The notes under the pieces were generated by a model. The model ran no database searches. It had not been told where the DNA came from and worked only from the letters and a program-made list of their open reading frames with translations. From positions 7,809 through 39,973 of the forward strand of contig DIVX01000121.1 in the NCBI GenBank assembly GCA_002422505.1: a DNA stretch of 32,165 nucleotides, given 5' to 3'. The stretch is from Desulfovibrio sp. UBA6121. GTDB lineage: Bacteria > Desulfobacterota > Desulfovibrionia > Desulfovibrionales > Desulfovibrionaceae. This document shows positions 9,301 through 15,713 of this stretch, piece after piece; within the stretch, counting starts at the first letter, position 1; every line of letters begins with the position of its first letter. The translations under genes were made by a program, and so were the position numbers.

Positions 9301-9821
9301 TTGCCCCCGGCGTGCCCGGCGGTGAACTCCAGCAACTGCGGCTGCGCCCCAGCCTCCAGCTCCTTGGCCAGGCGGACCGTGGCGAAAAGCCCCAGGCCCT
9401 GGTCCAGCAGGGGCTGCGTCCAGGCAAAACGCTCTTCCAGACCGGGAGACGAAGCCGTGGCGGAAGCGCCGTTCAGCGCCAGTCCGGCGTGAACATCGGC
9501 AAGCCCCTCTTCCACCTGGTGCAGGGCCTCGGCCTCCGGCACGGGCAGCAGCTCCACGCTTTGGCCGGTGCGTTTGGAATACAGCCGCCAAAAGTCGGGC
9601 AAGAGCCCGGTCAGGCCACCGTTGCTGTCGCGATAGCTCAGGGGCGGGGCGTCATCCGGGCAGGCGATGACCAGCGCGGGCAACAAGGCGGAGGCTTGCT
9701 CCGGTTGCTGGGCCGCAGCGCAGCCAGAAGCTCCCAGCCAAACCTGGCAAAGAACAAGCAAAAAGGCCACAGCCGGGCAGGACGAAAACGTCCAGCCGCC
9801 TGCGGCCCTTTGCGGACGCAT
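6324..9821 (-). CDS. Membrane c-di-GMP enzyme: SBP_bac_3-type sensor, three PAS, GGDEF, EAL
   Basis: A 1165-aa inner-membrane protein expected to make and/or degrade cyclic di-GMP. Order of parts: signal peptide (about 10-35); periplasmic bacterial extracellular solute-binding (family 3) domain (about 50-275); membrane helix around AAGVGLGAACLAASLLVLL; three PAS domains with PAC-like ends (DTTQSRQAERD, DITEKKRLERD, DITARKQMEGQ); GGDEF domain with intact RFGGDEF (805-809); EAL domain with VEALARW (EAL 934-936), DDFGTGYSSL, LKIDRSF and EGVET. Both catalytic signatures look intact; the RxxD inhibitory site before GGDEF is absent. The ATG at 9821 gives a good signal peptide; an in-frame GTG at 9848 is an alternative. 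The lipoprotein gene ends 33 bp upstream on the same strand, so the two are probably co-transcribed. The periplasmic ligand is unknown; an amino-acid-like molecule is the family expectation. Confidence 0.9.
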   Translation of the reverse strand: MRPQRAAGGWTFSSCPAVAFLLVLCQVWLGASGCAAAQQPEQASALLPALVIACPDDAPPLSYRDSNGGLTGLLPDFWRLYSKRTGQSVELLPVPEAEALHQVEEGLADVHAGLALNGASATASSPGLEERFAWTQPLLDQGLGLFATVRLAKELEAGAQPQLLEFTAGHAGGKAVGGSLSAAYPGLRQREFPDLDALAAALALGQVQLAAGPVLPLLHRLQALGGDERFALVRRFPGMVLRSAVRREDQALVARLNAGLETLDPAEVRALEKRYVKGDRRLPPWAAGVGLGAACLAASLLVLLRARRVRRLALTRSRETDLLRDSLMIEMARHRKTQDLLALAIDQSPSGIIIIHEDPVSQAVFNPEALRILRLEAPPRLIDCEQDAHWRVYTSQGRYVPLAEQPILRALRLGEATEGGEYRLVFPDGTERWVQINAAPVRDAHGHVRAGVAVFQDTTQSRQAERDLARFKFFLDAGVEEVYLARPNGDLVYVNEAVARSLGFPRQELLSLPMSGIDPAHTPDEANRLFHQVRQGPYTYETTQFGRDKRPILKEMKAFYMRFGDEEYVCAFGHDITEKKRLERDLESTRALFAASLEQAPWGIIIGDAATGRVGIANPAAAQMLGVDPEILVGMEVHGHLPIWRFLDEDNREVSPGETPLSRAMNHGEHTRDLEVRFFLGGEPERWILANASPVRNAEGRIVAAIMVMADITARKQMEGQLKFKALHDQLTGLPNRARCLELVQRTLDKARHSGLAFAVAFVDLDRFKMLNDSLGHSFGDRVLMEAGRRLVRSLTGRGAVGRFGGDEFVLLVDRADSLDTAQDVLRAAMEGLCRPMNVEGQEVRLTASVGVVLGPVEEGQNAENVLQNADLAMHRAKDSGRDRMRLFHPGMLRRAQELLALDADMRRGLEHDEFLVYYQPIMSADGVFMRGVEALARWQSPTRGLVSPHAFISHAEDSGLIVPLGEQVLRRACEEITALRRRFGSARRISLAVNLSARQFAQPDLVDMVRGVLRETGMPPALLKLELTESALMGDPETALTAMRRLKALGVSLAIDDFGTGYSSLSYLQRFPVDVLKIDRSFVRDLPREDADSRALVRAIAALAGSLRLSIVAEGVETREQLDMLVALGCESVQGFYFHQPLPLVELAELLERHEQLEQARVGV

Positions 9822-9854
9822 CAAGGGGGGTGCGCCCAGTTTCAGCACGCGTCG

Positions 9855-10439
9855 TTACTTGGTCGCCTTGACCACATCAGAGGCGGCGTCCTGCAACAGG
9901 TACTGCAGGGTGGAAGAAAGCACCTTCTGCGCGGCGTCCACGTTGGAAAGCCCAAGGTTCTCGCGCTCGCCGGAGTAGATCTGCTCAATGATGAACTTGC
10001 CGTCCTTTTCCACCTTCACGCGCAGGCGCAGGCTGGCCTTGGCCATAAGCGCCGTGCCAGACTCCACGTTGACGGTGTCGAAGGAGCCGGAAACCACGTA
10101 GCCCTTGCCGGTGCCCGCGTCGGACTTCTCGCGGTATTTCACGTCGCAGCCGCGGGCCTTGAGCTCCTCGAACATGGCCCAGCTCACCCATTCGGCAACG
10201 TCGTTCTCGGCGTAGAAGCGTTTGCCCTCGCCCAGGCTACCTATGGTGATGGTGTCGGCCCGCTTGTCGGCAAAGGGCAGCAGGGTAACGGTTTGCGTGC
10301 AGGTGGGCGCACCCTGCGGGGTGGAAGGCTGGTAGCGCAGGGGCACAACGGTGTTGGCGGAACAGGCCGCAAGAAAGGCCAGCGCGGCCATAAATCCAAG
10401 AAGCGTGAAAGTCTTGCGAACAGAGTGCATGAAGCTCAT
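9855..10439 (-). CDS. Predicted lipoprotein (194 aa)
   Basis: The N-terminus MSFMHSVRKTFTLLGF is followed by a hydrophobic stretch ending in the lipobox LAAC, so the mature protein is lipid-anchored in the periplasm. The body (TCTQTVTLLPFADKRAD, then a serine/glycine-rich beta region and an amphipathic C-terminal helix QKVLSSTLQYLLQDAASD) resembles YajG-type and other outer-membrane-associated lipoproteins that are built around one alpha/beta domain, but no family is certain. The start at 10439 has GGAGGG nine bases upstream; a second ATG at 10430 is possible. It lies directly upstream of, and on the same strand as, the c-di-GMP enzyme, whose sensor domain is also periplasmic. A link between the two proteins is inferred only from this. 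Confidence 0.8.
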   Translation of the reverse strand: MSFMHSVRKTFTLLGFMAALAFLAACSANTVVPLRYQPSTPQGAPTCTQTVTLLPFADKRADTITIGSLGEGKRFYAENDVAEWVSWAMFEELKARGCDVKYREKSDAGTGKGYVVSGSFDTVNVESGTALMAKASLRLRVKVEKDGKFIIEQIYSGERENLGLSNVDAAQKVLSSTLQYLLQDAASDVVKATK

Positions 10440-10596
10440 GCCGACGTCCCTCCGGGTACGATGAAGATGGGCACAGCTCTTCTGTGCGACGGGCGGAAGA
10501 TAGGCCAAAACAACGGGCGGCGCAAGCAGCGGGCCATACCCCTTTCCGGGCGCATTATCCGTGGACTGCCGCACCCTTTTGTGCTGCAATAGGGCG

Positions 10597-10628
10597 GCAC
10601 CGGCCAGGAAATCCGCTCTGGCCGGTGC
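10597..10628. repeat. 11-bp perfect inverted repeat in the leader of the 10684 gene
   Basis: GCACCGGCCAG (10597-10607) and CTGGCCGGTGC (10618-10628) flank a 10-nt loop, 56 bp before the start of the secreted protein gene. No T-run follows on the plus strand. It may be part of a 5' leader or the end of an upstream transcript. The 244-bp gap 10440-10683 otherwise shows only a small GCACAG/CTGTGC hairpin near 10470. Confidence 0.5.
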
Positions 10629-10683
10629 ACGCTTTGGCGCAAGCCCGGCCACCCGCCCCGGCCACAGGTTTTGAGGAGACGCC

Positions 10684-11154
10684 ATGCGCAACAGCACTGC
10701 CCGCCTTTCCCGCTCCTCCCGCCTTTCGCGCCTGGACCATTTGCGCCGCAGCGGCCTCGCTACGCTGGCGGCCCTCTTGGCCTTGCTGGCCCCGCTGCAG
10801 GCCGCCCAGCCAGGGCAAGGCCAATCAAGCCAGGCCCCGCCCGCCCAAGGGGCCCAGTTCGCCCAAGGGACCGAGGCCGCCCAAAGCGGCGCGGCCATCG
10901 AAATCTCCGGCCGCATCGCCGTAGGGCACGACACGGCCTTCATCAAGGACGCCGAAGGCTACTGCCTGGTGCAGGGGCACGACCTGACCCCCTTTGCGGG
11001 CAGGTTCATCCAGGCCAAAGGGCTTGTCATCGGCACCGACCAGGAGTACCGCACTGTCCGTCTGCTTGAGTACCGCATCCTGAGCCCGGACGACGATTCC
11101 CCCGGCGCGGCGGGCGCGGCACGGCAGACAGGCGGCGCAGGCAAGAAGAAGTGA
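10684..11154 (+). CDS. Secreted small OB-fold-like protein (156 aa), function unknown
   Basis: The start at 10684 is preceded by GAGGAGA. The N-terminus is Arg-rich, followed by a hydrophobic core (LATLAALLALLAPLQAAQP), a probable Sec or Tat-like export signal cleaved near AQA-AQP. A Gln/Ala-rich linker (about 43-70) leads to a domain of about 65 residues (IEISGRIAVGHDTAFIKDAE, LTPFAGRFIQAKGLVIGT, YRTVRLLEYRIL) whose strand pattern resembles small OB-fold periplasmic proteins. The tail is Gly/Lys-rich. The next gene begins 30 bp downstream on the same strand, so it probably heads a three-gene unit with the aminomutase and the ATP-grasp ligase. I assign no function. Confidence 0.75.
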   Translation: MRNSTARLSRSSRLSRLDHLRRSGLATLAALLALLAPLQAAQPGQGQSSQAPPAQGAQFAQGTEAAQSGAAIEISGRIAVGHDTAFIKDAEGYCLVQGHDLTPFAGRFIQAKGLVIGTDQEYRTVRLLEYRILSPDDDSPGAAGAARQTGGAGKKK

Positions 11155-11184
11155 GCCCCACCACCAACCCAAGGAACACAACAC

Positions 11185-12522
11185 ATGGACGCAGCCATTC
11201 TGGACGGCGAAACAGAGCCCCCGGATTGCGGGTTCGACGCCCGCGAAAACGGCGCTGACCCCGAAGAGCCCCCCTCACCCACGCCCCTTTTTCCCTCCTT
11301 TCCGCAAGCCCCAGGCGACTTCGCCCCGACACCCCTGCCCAGCTTCTTGCGCCGCCAGTTCCCCGGCGCCACCCGGCGCGACTGGAACGACTGGCGCTGG
11401 CAAATCGCCCGGCGCATCACCAGCCAGGAACAGGCGGACAGGCTGCTGCGCCTTTCCGGGCCCGAGCGCGCGGCCCTGGGCCAAGCCAGAACCACTCTGC
11501 CCCTTGCCGTAACCCCCTATTACGCGCGCCTGCTGGACCCGGACGACCCGGCCCAGCCCCTGCGGCGCATGGTGCTGCCCTCGCCCCAGGAGGCCCGCCG
11601 CGCCCCTGGCGAGGCCGACGATCCTTTGAGCGAAGACGCCTGCTCCCCGGTGCCGGGCCTAGTGCACCGCTACCCCAACCGCGTGCTCTTCCTCACCACA
11701 GACTTCTGCTCCACCTATTGCCGCTACTGCACGCGCTCGCGTCAGGTGGGCGCTGCCTGCGCCCCCGGCGCGCCAGCCGTGGCCCATGCCCCGGAACGCC
11801 TGCGCGCGCGCTGGCGGCTGGGGCTCGACTACATCACCCGCACCCCGGCCATACAGGACGTGCTGCTCTCCGGCGGCGACCCGCTGACCATGCCCGACGA
11901 GGCGCTGGACTGGCTGCTTACGCAGTTGCGGGCCATACGCCATGTGCAGATAGTGCGCATTGGCACCAAGGTTCCGGCGGTGCTGCCCATGCGCGTTACC
12001 CCCGCGCTGACGCGCATGCTTAAAAAGCACCACCCGCTGTGGATGAGCCTGCACTTCGCCCACCCGGCGGAGCTGACCGAGGACACGCGCACAGCCTGCG
12101 CGCGCCTGGCCGACGCGGGCATTCCCCTGGGCAGCCAAACCGTGCTGCTGGCGGGCATCAACGACGAGCCAGGCGTCATGGCCCGGCTGCTCCAGGGGCT
12201 GCTGGGCTTTCGCGTGCGGCCCTATTATCTGTACCAGTGCGATCCCATCAGCGGCTCGGCGCACTTCCGCACCCCGGCCGCACGCGGGGTGGAGCTGCTG
12301 CGCGCCTTGCGTGGGCGGCTCTCCGGCTACGCCCTGCCGACCTTCGTCATCGACGCGCCCGGCGGCGGCGGCAAGATACCCCTGGCGCCGGACTACACCC
12401 TGGGATATTCTGGAGATGACCTGGTCCTGAGGAACTACGCGGGCGGCCTGTACCGCTACCCGGACCCGGCAGGGGCGGCCTGCGCCCCGCCGCAACCCGC
12501 CATGAGCAAGGGGGCAGCATGA
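11185..12522 (+). CDS. kamA: Lysine 2,3-aminomutase family radical SAM enzyme (KamA-like)
   Basis: PLP- and 4Fe-4S/SAM-dependent aminomutase; the family moves the alpha-amino group of lysine to the beta carbon, giving beta-lysine. Of 445 residues, the first 50 are a poorly conserved Pro-rich extension. The radical SAM cluster motif is FCSTYCRYC with Cys175, Cys179 and Cys182. The PLP lysine is Lys397 in DAPGGGGKIP. Asp390 and Asp327 (in GIND) align with the two aspartates that hold the substrate's side-chain amine in clostridial lysine 2,3-aminomutase, so lysine is the likely substrate. The C-terminal CxCxxC zinc cysteines of the clostridial enzyme are missing. The start at 11185 has AAGGAA nine bases upstream. 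It overlaps the next gene by 4 bp (ATGA). No ablB acetyltransferase, EpmA or elongation factor P gene is nearby, so neither the osmolyte nor the EF-P role has local support. Confidence 0.9.
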   Translation: MDAAILDGETEPPDCGFDARENGADPEEPPSPTPLFPSFPQAPGDFAPTPLPSFLRRQFPGATRRDWNDWRWQIARRITSQEQADRLLRLSGPERAALGQARTTLPLAVTPYYARLLDPDDPAQPLRRMVLPSPQEARRAPGEADDPLSEDACSPVPGLVHRYPNRVLFLTTDFCSTYCRYCTRSRQVGAACAPGAPAVAHAPERLRARWRLGLDYITRTPAIQDVLLSGGDPLTMPDEALDWLLTQLRAIRHVQIVRIGTKVPAVLPMRVTPALTRMLKKHHPLWMSLHFAHPAELTEDTRTACARLADAGIPLGSQTVLLAGINDEPGVMARLLQGLLGFRVRPYYLYQCDPISGSAHFRTPAARGVELLRALRGRLSGYALPTFVIDAPGGGGKIPLAPDYTLGYSGDDLVLRNYAGGLYRYPDPAGAACAPPQPAMSKGAA

Positions 12523-13526
12523 ACGTTGGTCTTGTGTACGATCTGCGCTCCGAACACCTTGCCGCAGGCCTGAGCGAAGAGGACGCGGCGGAGTTCGACA
12601 AGGAGGAGACCATCGAGGCCCTGCGCCTGGGGCTGGAGTCCCTGGGCTTCGAGGTGGAGGCCGTGGGCTCGGCCACGTCGCTGGTGGCCGCCCTGGCCAA
12701 GGGCCGCCGCTGGGACCTGGTGTTCAACATCGCCGAGGGGCTGTACGGCCCCGGACGCGAGGCCCTGGTGCCCGCCCTGCTCGACGCCTGGCGGATTCCC
12801 TATACCTTCTCCGACCCGCTGGTGATGGCCGTGTGCCTGGACAAGGCCGTGTGCAAGCGCCTGGTGCGCGACCTGGGCCTGCCCACGCCGGACTTCGCCC
12901 TGGTGCGCTCTGAAAAGGACCTGACCGGCCTGCGCCTGCCGTATCCGCTGTTCGCCAAGCCCGTGGCCGAAGGCACCGGCAAGGGCATTTGCGCCGCCTC
13001 CAAGGCGAACGACAAAAAGGAGCTGGCGGCCATATGCCGGGTGCTGCTCAAGCGCTTCAAGCAGCCGGTGCTGGTGGAGCAGTACCTGCCTGGGCGGGAG
13101 TTCACCGTGGGCGTCATCGGCACCGGGGAGCTGGCGCGGCCCCTGGGCGTCATGGAGGTGACGCTTTCGCACGGGGCGGAGCCCGGCGCGTATTCCTACA
13201 GCAACAAAGCCAACTTCGAGAGCCTAGTGGAGTACCTGCCGGTGGAGGGCCCCGTGGCCGAGGAGGCCGCCCGGCTGGCCGTGGACGTGTGGCGGGGCCT
13301 TGCCTGCCGCGATGGCGGCCGGGTGGACATCCGCCTGGATGCCGAGGGCCGGGCCAACTTCCTGGAAGTGAACCCCCTGGCGGGCCTGAACCCCAAAATC
13401 TCGGACCTGCCCATCCTGTGCAGCATGAACGGGGTGTCGTACCAGGACCTGCTGCGCATGATCGTGCAGTCGGCCCTGGAGCGCCTGCCCATGGACCCGG
13501 ACAAGGAGCGTGCAGCGCGAGGCTGA
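12519..13526 (+). CDS. ATP-grasp ligase, D-Ala-D-Ala ligase-like
   Basis: A 335-aa cytoplasmic ATP-grasp protein that should join a carboxylate to an amine with ATP hydrolysis through an acyl-phosphate. N-terminal region: MNVGLVYDLRSE and VFNIAEGLYGPGREALVPAL (Ddl-like). Central ATP-binding loop: YPLFAKPVAEGTGKGI. C-terminal metal and phosphate site: GGRVDIRLDAEGRANFLEVN followed by PLAGLNP. The serine-rich omega loop of true cell-wall Ddl enzymes is not obvious, and no mur genes are near. Its ATG overlaps the stop of the lysine aminomutase gene (ATGA), so the two are translationally coupled; the simplest reading is that the ligase uses beta-lysine (or another beta-amino acid) as one substrate. 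That substrate assignment is inference. The C-terminal codons and stop lie inside the first unit of a 28-bp tandem repeat. Confidence 0.88.
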   Translation: MNVGLVYDLRSEHLAAGLSEEDAAEFDKEETIEALRLGLESLGFEVEAVGSATSLVAALAKGRRWDLVFNIAEGLYGPGREALVPALLDAWRIPYTFSDPLVMAVCLDKAVCKRLVRDLGLPTPDFALVRSEKDLTGLRLPYPLFAKPVAEGTGKGICAASKANDKKELAAICRVLLKRFKQPVLVEQYLPGREFTVGVIGTGELARPLGVMEVTLSHGAEPGAYSYSNKANFESLVEYLPVEGPVAEEAARLAVDVWRGLACRDGGRVDIRLDAEGRANFLEVNPLAGLNPKISDLPILCSMNGVSYQDLLRMIVQSALERLPMDPDKERAARG

Positions 13527-13588
13527 TCGTACGGCGCGCGCAGCGCGGGGCTGATCGTACGGAGCGTGCAGCGCGAGGCTGGCGGCAC
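13505..13588 (+). repeat. 28-bp tandem repeat, three units, across the stop codon of the ATP-grasp gene
   Basis: Units at 13505-13532, 13533-13560 and 13561-13588. Units 1 and 2 share the end GGGCTGATCGTAC or GAGGCTGATCGTAC. Unit 3 equals unit 1 for its first 21 bases and then diverges. The ATP-grasp stop TGA lies in unit 1. Confidence 0.8.
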
Positions 13589-13635
13589 AAAGCGCGTTGC
13601 GCACTGCTGCAGCTTTGCCCCACTGAAGACAAGAC

Positions 13636-13668
13636 GGCGGCCCGCACCAGGTCCGCCGCCTTTTTTTT
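13636..13668 (+). terminator. Intrinsic terminator of the kamA/ATP-grasp unit
   Basis: GGCGGC (13636-13641) pairs with GCCGCC (13655-13660), followed at once by eight T (13661-13668). Confidence 0.8.
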
Positions 13669-13996
13669 CGCCCGGTGCAGCGTGCCGCTTCGCCCTGCCG
13701 TTTTGCCCGCCGGGTTGCCGTGGATGGCCCACTGCGCGGGTTGCCCTGCCAGGCCGCCCCGCCGCTTGCGCTCCCGCGCCCGCATGCGGGCGCAAGGCCC
13801 TGCGCAGGTGCTTCTTGCCAAGCAGGGCGCAAGTGGGTATTTTTATGGCTTGACCGAAGAGGTCGCGGGGGCGCACAAGCACCCGCCCAGGCCGGGCGGC
13901 ATGCGACCTGACCAGCCGTGGCCAGCCAGGCCAGCGCGCCCAGAGCCCAGGCAAACATAAAAAAAACGCGCCCCAATGGCGCAAAATGGAGCGAAC
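13669..13996. other. Non-coding gap with a possible structured element before the pilin operon
   Basis: No credible gene is seen on either strand; open frames here are Pro/Arg/Gly-rich shadows. AGGTCGC (13860-13866) pairs with GCGACCT (13903-13909), enclosing an inner hairpin CCGCCC/GGGCGG (13883-13888 / 13894-13899), about 90 nt before the first gene of the operon. It could be a leader RNA structure or part of the promoter region. It matches no riboswitch consensus that I know. A run of eight A lies near 13960. Confidence 0.4.
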
Positions 13997-14155
13997 ATGA
14001 GCGAAAAGGCCCCCGAAAGCTACCAGCTGGTCCTCATCAATGGCAAGAAAGAGGAAGTGCTGTTCTCCTCGCCCAAACTGCTGGACGTGGAGCTCAAACG
14101 CGAGCAGCACATCCGGTCCATCACCACCGGCCGCGTGGAAATCCGCACGGTCTAG
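13997..14155 (+). CDS. Small cytoplasmic protein (52 aa), unknown, first gene of the pilin operon
   Basis: The frame MSEKAPESYQLVLINGKKEE to EIRTV has a GGAG six bases upstream of its ATG and ends 80 bp before the first prepilin gene. The product is hydrophilic, with a beta-strand-like start (YQLVLINGKKEEVLFSS) and a helix (KLLDVELKRE), and ends with a strand (TTGRVEIRTV). It has no signal peptide. The mix of strands and charged residues looks like a real small protein rather than noise; the role is unknown. Confidence 0.55.
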   Translation: MSEKAPESYQLVLINGKKEEVLFSSPKLLDVELKREQHIRSITTGRVEIRTV

Positions 14156-14235
14156 GACGCACACCAGCCGGGGCGGCAGATATTTCCTGCCGCTCCGGGT
14201 GCGTCTTTTGCATCCACACCGCGCGGAGGCGCTGC

Positions 14236-14742
14236 ATGACCCAGGCACACGGCAAAACGCTTCGCGGCGGCGCTGCGCCGGGAGGCAGGCCCTGCGGCGG
14301 GTTCACCCTCATCGAGGTGATCACCGTCCTCTTGATCATCGGCATCCTCTCGGCCGTGATCTTTTCGAAGGCGTCGCTGCCGAAGAGCGACCTGAACGCC
14401 CGCCTGAGCGAGGTGCGCGCCCAGTTGCGCTCCTTGCAGCTTACGGCCATGAAGAACGGCGCCACCTATCTGGTGATGAGCTGCGACGGCACCGACTACT
14501 GGACCTTCAACAGCGCCAGCCCCAGCGTGCTCCTGCCCCTGCCCGGCGAAACCTCAAGCAAGATCTCCCTGGCGGGCAAGGACATGGCCATGACCGGCTT
14601 CATCATCTCTTACGACGCCAACGGCATTCCCTACACCGGCGATCCGCAGGTGAAGCTTGAGAACAACGCCACCATAACGATCATCGCCGGAGGGCAGAGC
14701 GGCAGCCTCACCGTCGTTCCGGAAACCGGCTTCGTCCGTTAG
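14236..14742 (+). CDS. Type IV pilus minor prepilin, GspH/FimT-like
   Basis: A 168-aa prepilin. A basic, Gly-rich leader of about 25 residues ends at the prepilin peptidase site CGG^FTLIEVITVLLIIG, with the conserved Glu at position +5 and the hydrophobic helix that anchors pilins in the membrane and packs in the pilus core. The C-terminal globular half is strand-rich (TYLVMSCDGTDYWTF, ATITIIAGGQSGSLTVV), as in GspH/FimT proteins. The start at 14236 has GGAGG just upstream; longer in-frame upstream starts have no site. The next gene is 9 bp away with its ribosome site over this stop codon. Order and size suggest the H/FimU slot of a minor pilin set H-I-J-K. Confidence 0.87.
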   Translation: MTQAHGKTLRGGAAPGGRPCGGFTLIEVITVLLIIGILSAVIFSKASLPKSDLNARLSEVRAQLRSLQLTAMKNGATYLVMSCDGTDYWTFNSASPSVLLPLPGETSSKISLAGKDMAMTGFIISYDANGIPYTGDPQVKLENNATITIIAGGQSGSLTVVPETGFVR

Positions 14743-14751
14743 GAGGTCCCC

Positions 14752-15174
14752 ATGCCCGCGCCCGTACCCTCCATGCCCAAAAGCCCCTCGCGCGGCTTCA
14801 CCCTGGTGGAGCTCATCGTCGTCATTGTGGTGGCCGGGGCCCTTGGCGCGTTGCTGGTAAATTTCATGGGCACCCAGCTGACCAAGAGCGGCACCCCCCT
14901 GACCACCGCCCGCGACGCCGCCCGCGCCGAAGCCACCATGGAGGCCGTTGTGGCCTTCTACACCCAGCGCATGAACAACAGCACCATCGGCACCCTGGAC
15001 GACGTGGTGACCGCCTATCCCAACAACGCCACCTTCAGCGCCACGCGCAACAATAATTTCAACGGCGACGGCGTGGACGCCCTCACCGTCACGGTGAACG
15101 AAAACGGGGTGGTCCTCACCACCGTGCTGACCCAGGAACGCACCAACACCGCGGACAACGCGACCACCTTCTAG
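14752..15174 (+). CDS. Type IV minor prepilin, GspI/PilV-like
   Basis: A 140-aa prepilin with a short leader (MPAPVPSMPKSPSRG) cleaved before FTLVELIVVIVVAG, conserved Glu at +5. The globular part is small and Thr/Asn-rich (TNTADNATTF at the C-terminus), as expected for a secreted surface protein. AGGAGGT overlaps the preceding stop codon, so it is translated with the previous prepilin gene. Assignment to the I/PilV slot rests on gene order; the sequence alone only shows a class III-type prepilin. Confidence 0.83.
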   Translation: MPAPVPSMPKSPSRGFTLVELIVVIVVAGALGALLVNFMGTQLTKSGTPLTTARDAARAEATMEAVVAFYTQRMNNSTIGTLDDVVTAYPNNATFSATRNNNFNGDGVDALTVTVNENGVVLTTVLTQERTNTADNATTF

Positions 15175-15182
15175 GCCGCCCC

Positions 15183-15701
15183 ATGCGCAAACAGGCAGGC
15201 TTCACCCTCGTCGAACTCATTGCCGTGGTGGTCATCCTCGGCCTTGTGGGCGTATTTGCGGGCATGTTCCTCACCACCGGCATGCGCGGCATGCTGCTGG
15301 CCCAGCAGGCGCAAGAGAACGCCCAAAGCGGGCAAATCGCCCTGCAGCGCATCAGCCTTGAGCTGCGCGACATAAACGGCGGCCCTGCTTCCGGCAGCAC
15401 CGCGCCGAGCATAACCGCCGGGCACAGCCTCAGCTACACCTCCAGCCAGGCCGCCCTGCCCGGAACGCGCACCCTGGCCTACGATTCCGCAACCAAGCGC
15501 ATCACCCTCGCCCCGGATACCGGCCAGCCAGGCCAGATTCTTGTGGAGGACGTGGAAAGCTGCACCATAAGCACCAGCGGCGGCAGCGCCTCCCACGACA
15601 TCCTCTTCACCGTGACCTTCACCCTCACCGGCACAAGCCAGAATTTCAGCATCACGGTCAAGCCGCGCAATTCCATCCCCACTCCCGTGGTGAGCAGCTA
15701 G
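15183..15701 (+). CDS. Type IV minor prepilin, GspJ/PilW-like
   Basis: A 172-aa prepilin with a very short leader (MRKQAG) cleaved before FTLVELIAVVVILGLVG. After the membrane helix comes a long amphipathic stretch (QQAQENAQSGQIALQRISLE) and the motif LRDIN, typical of PilW/GspJ-type proteins, then a strand-rich globular domain ending in SFTLTGTSQNF-like and IPTPVVSS segments. A single Cys pair is not apparent. It starts 8 bp after the previous gene and ends 12 bp before the next. Confidence 0.85.
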   Translation: MRKQAGFTLVELIAVVVILGLVGVFAGMFLTTGMRGMLLAQQAQENAQSGQIALQRISLELRDINGGPASGSTAPSITAGHSLSYTSSQAALPGTRTLAYDSATKRITLAPDTGQPGQILVEDVESCTISTSGGSASHDILFTVTFTLTGTSQNFSITVKPRNSIPTPVVSS

Positions 15702-15713
15702 GAGGCCACACAG

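Noticed and set aside
6318..10592. 1424-codon open frame on the plus strand
   Set aside because: Antisense to the lipoprotein and GGDEF-EAL genes, whose motifs are unmistakable; the product is Gln/His/Gly-rich without motifs.
11232..11251. T-arm-like GCGGGTTCGACGCCCGC, possible tRNA
   Set aside because: No acceptor stem, D arm or anticodon arm can be built around it, and it lies within the first codons of the aminomutase gene.
13224..13976. Minus-strand frame starting with a hydrophobic stretch (MFAWALGALAWLA)
   Set aside because: No ribosome site; the remainder is Arg/Pro-rich and runs antisense into the ATP-grasp gene.
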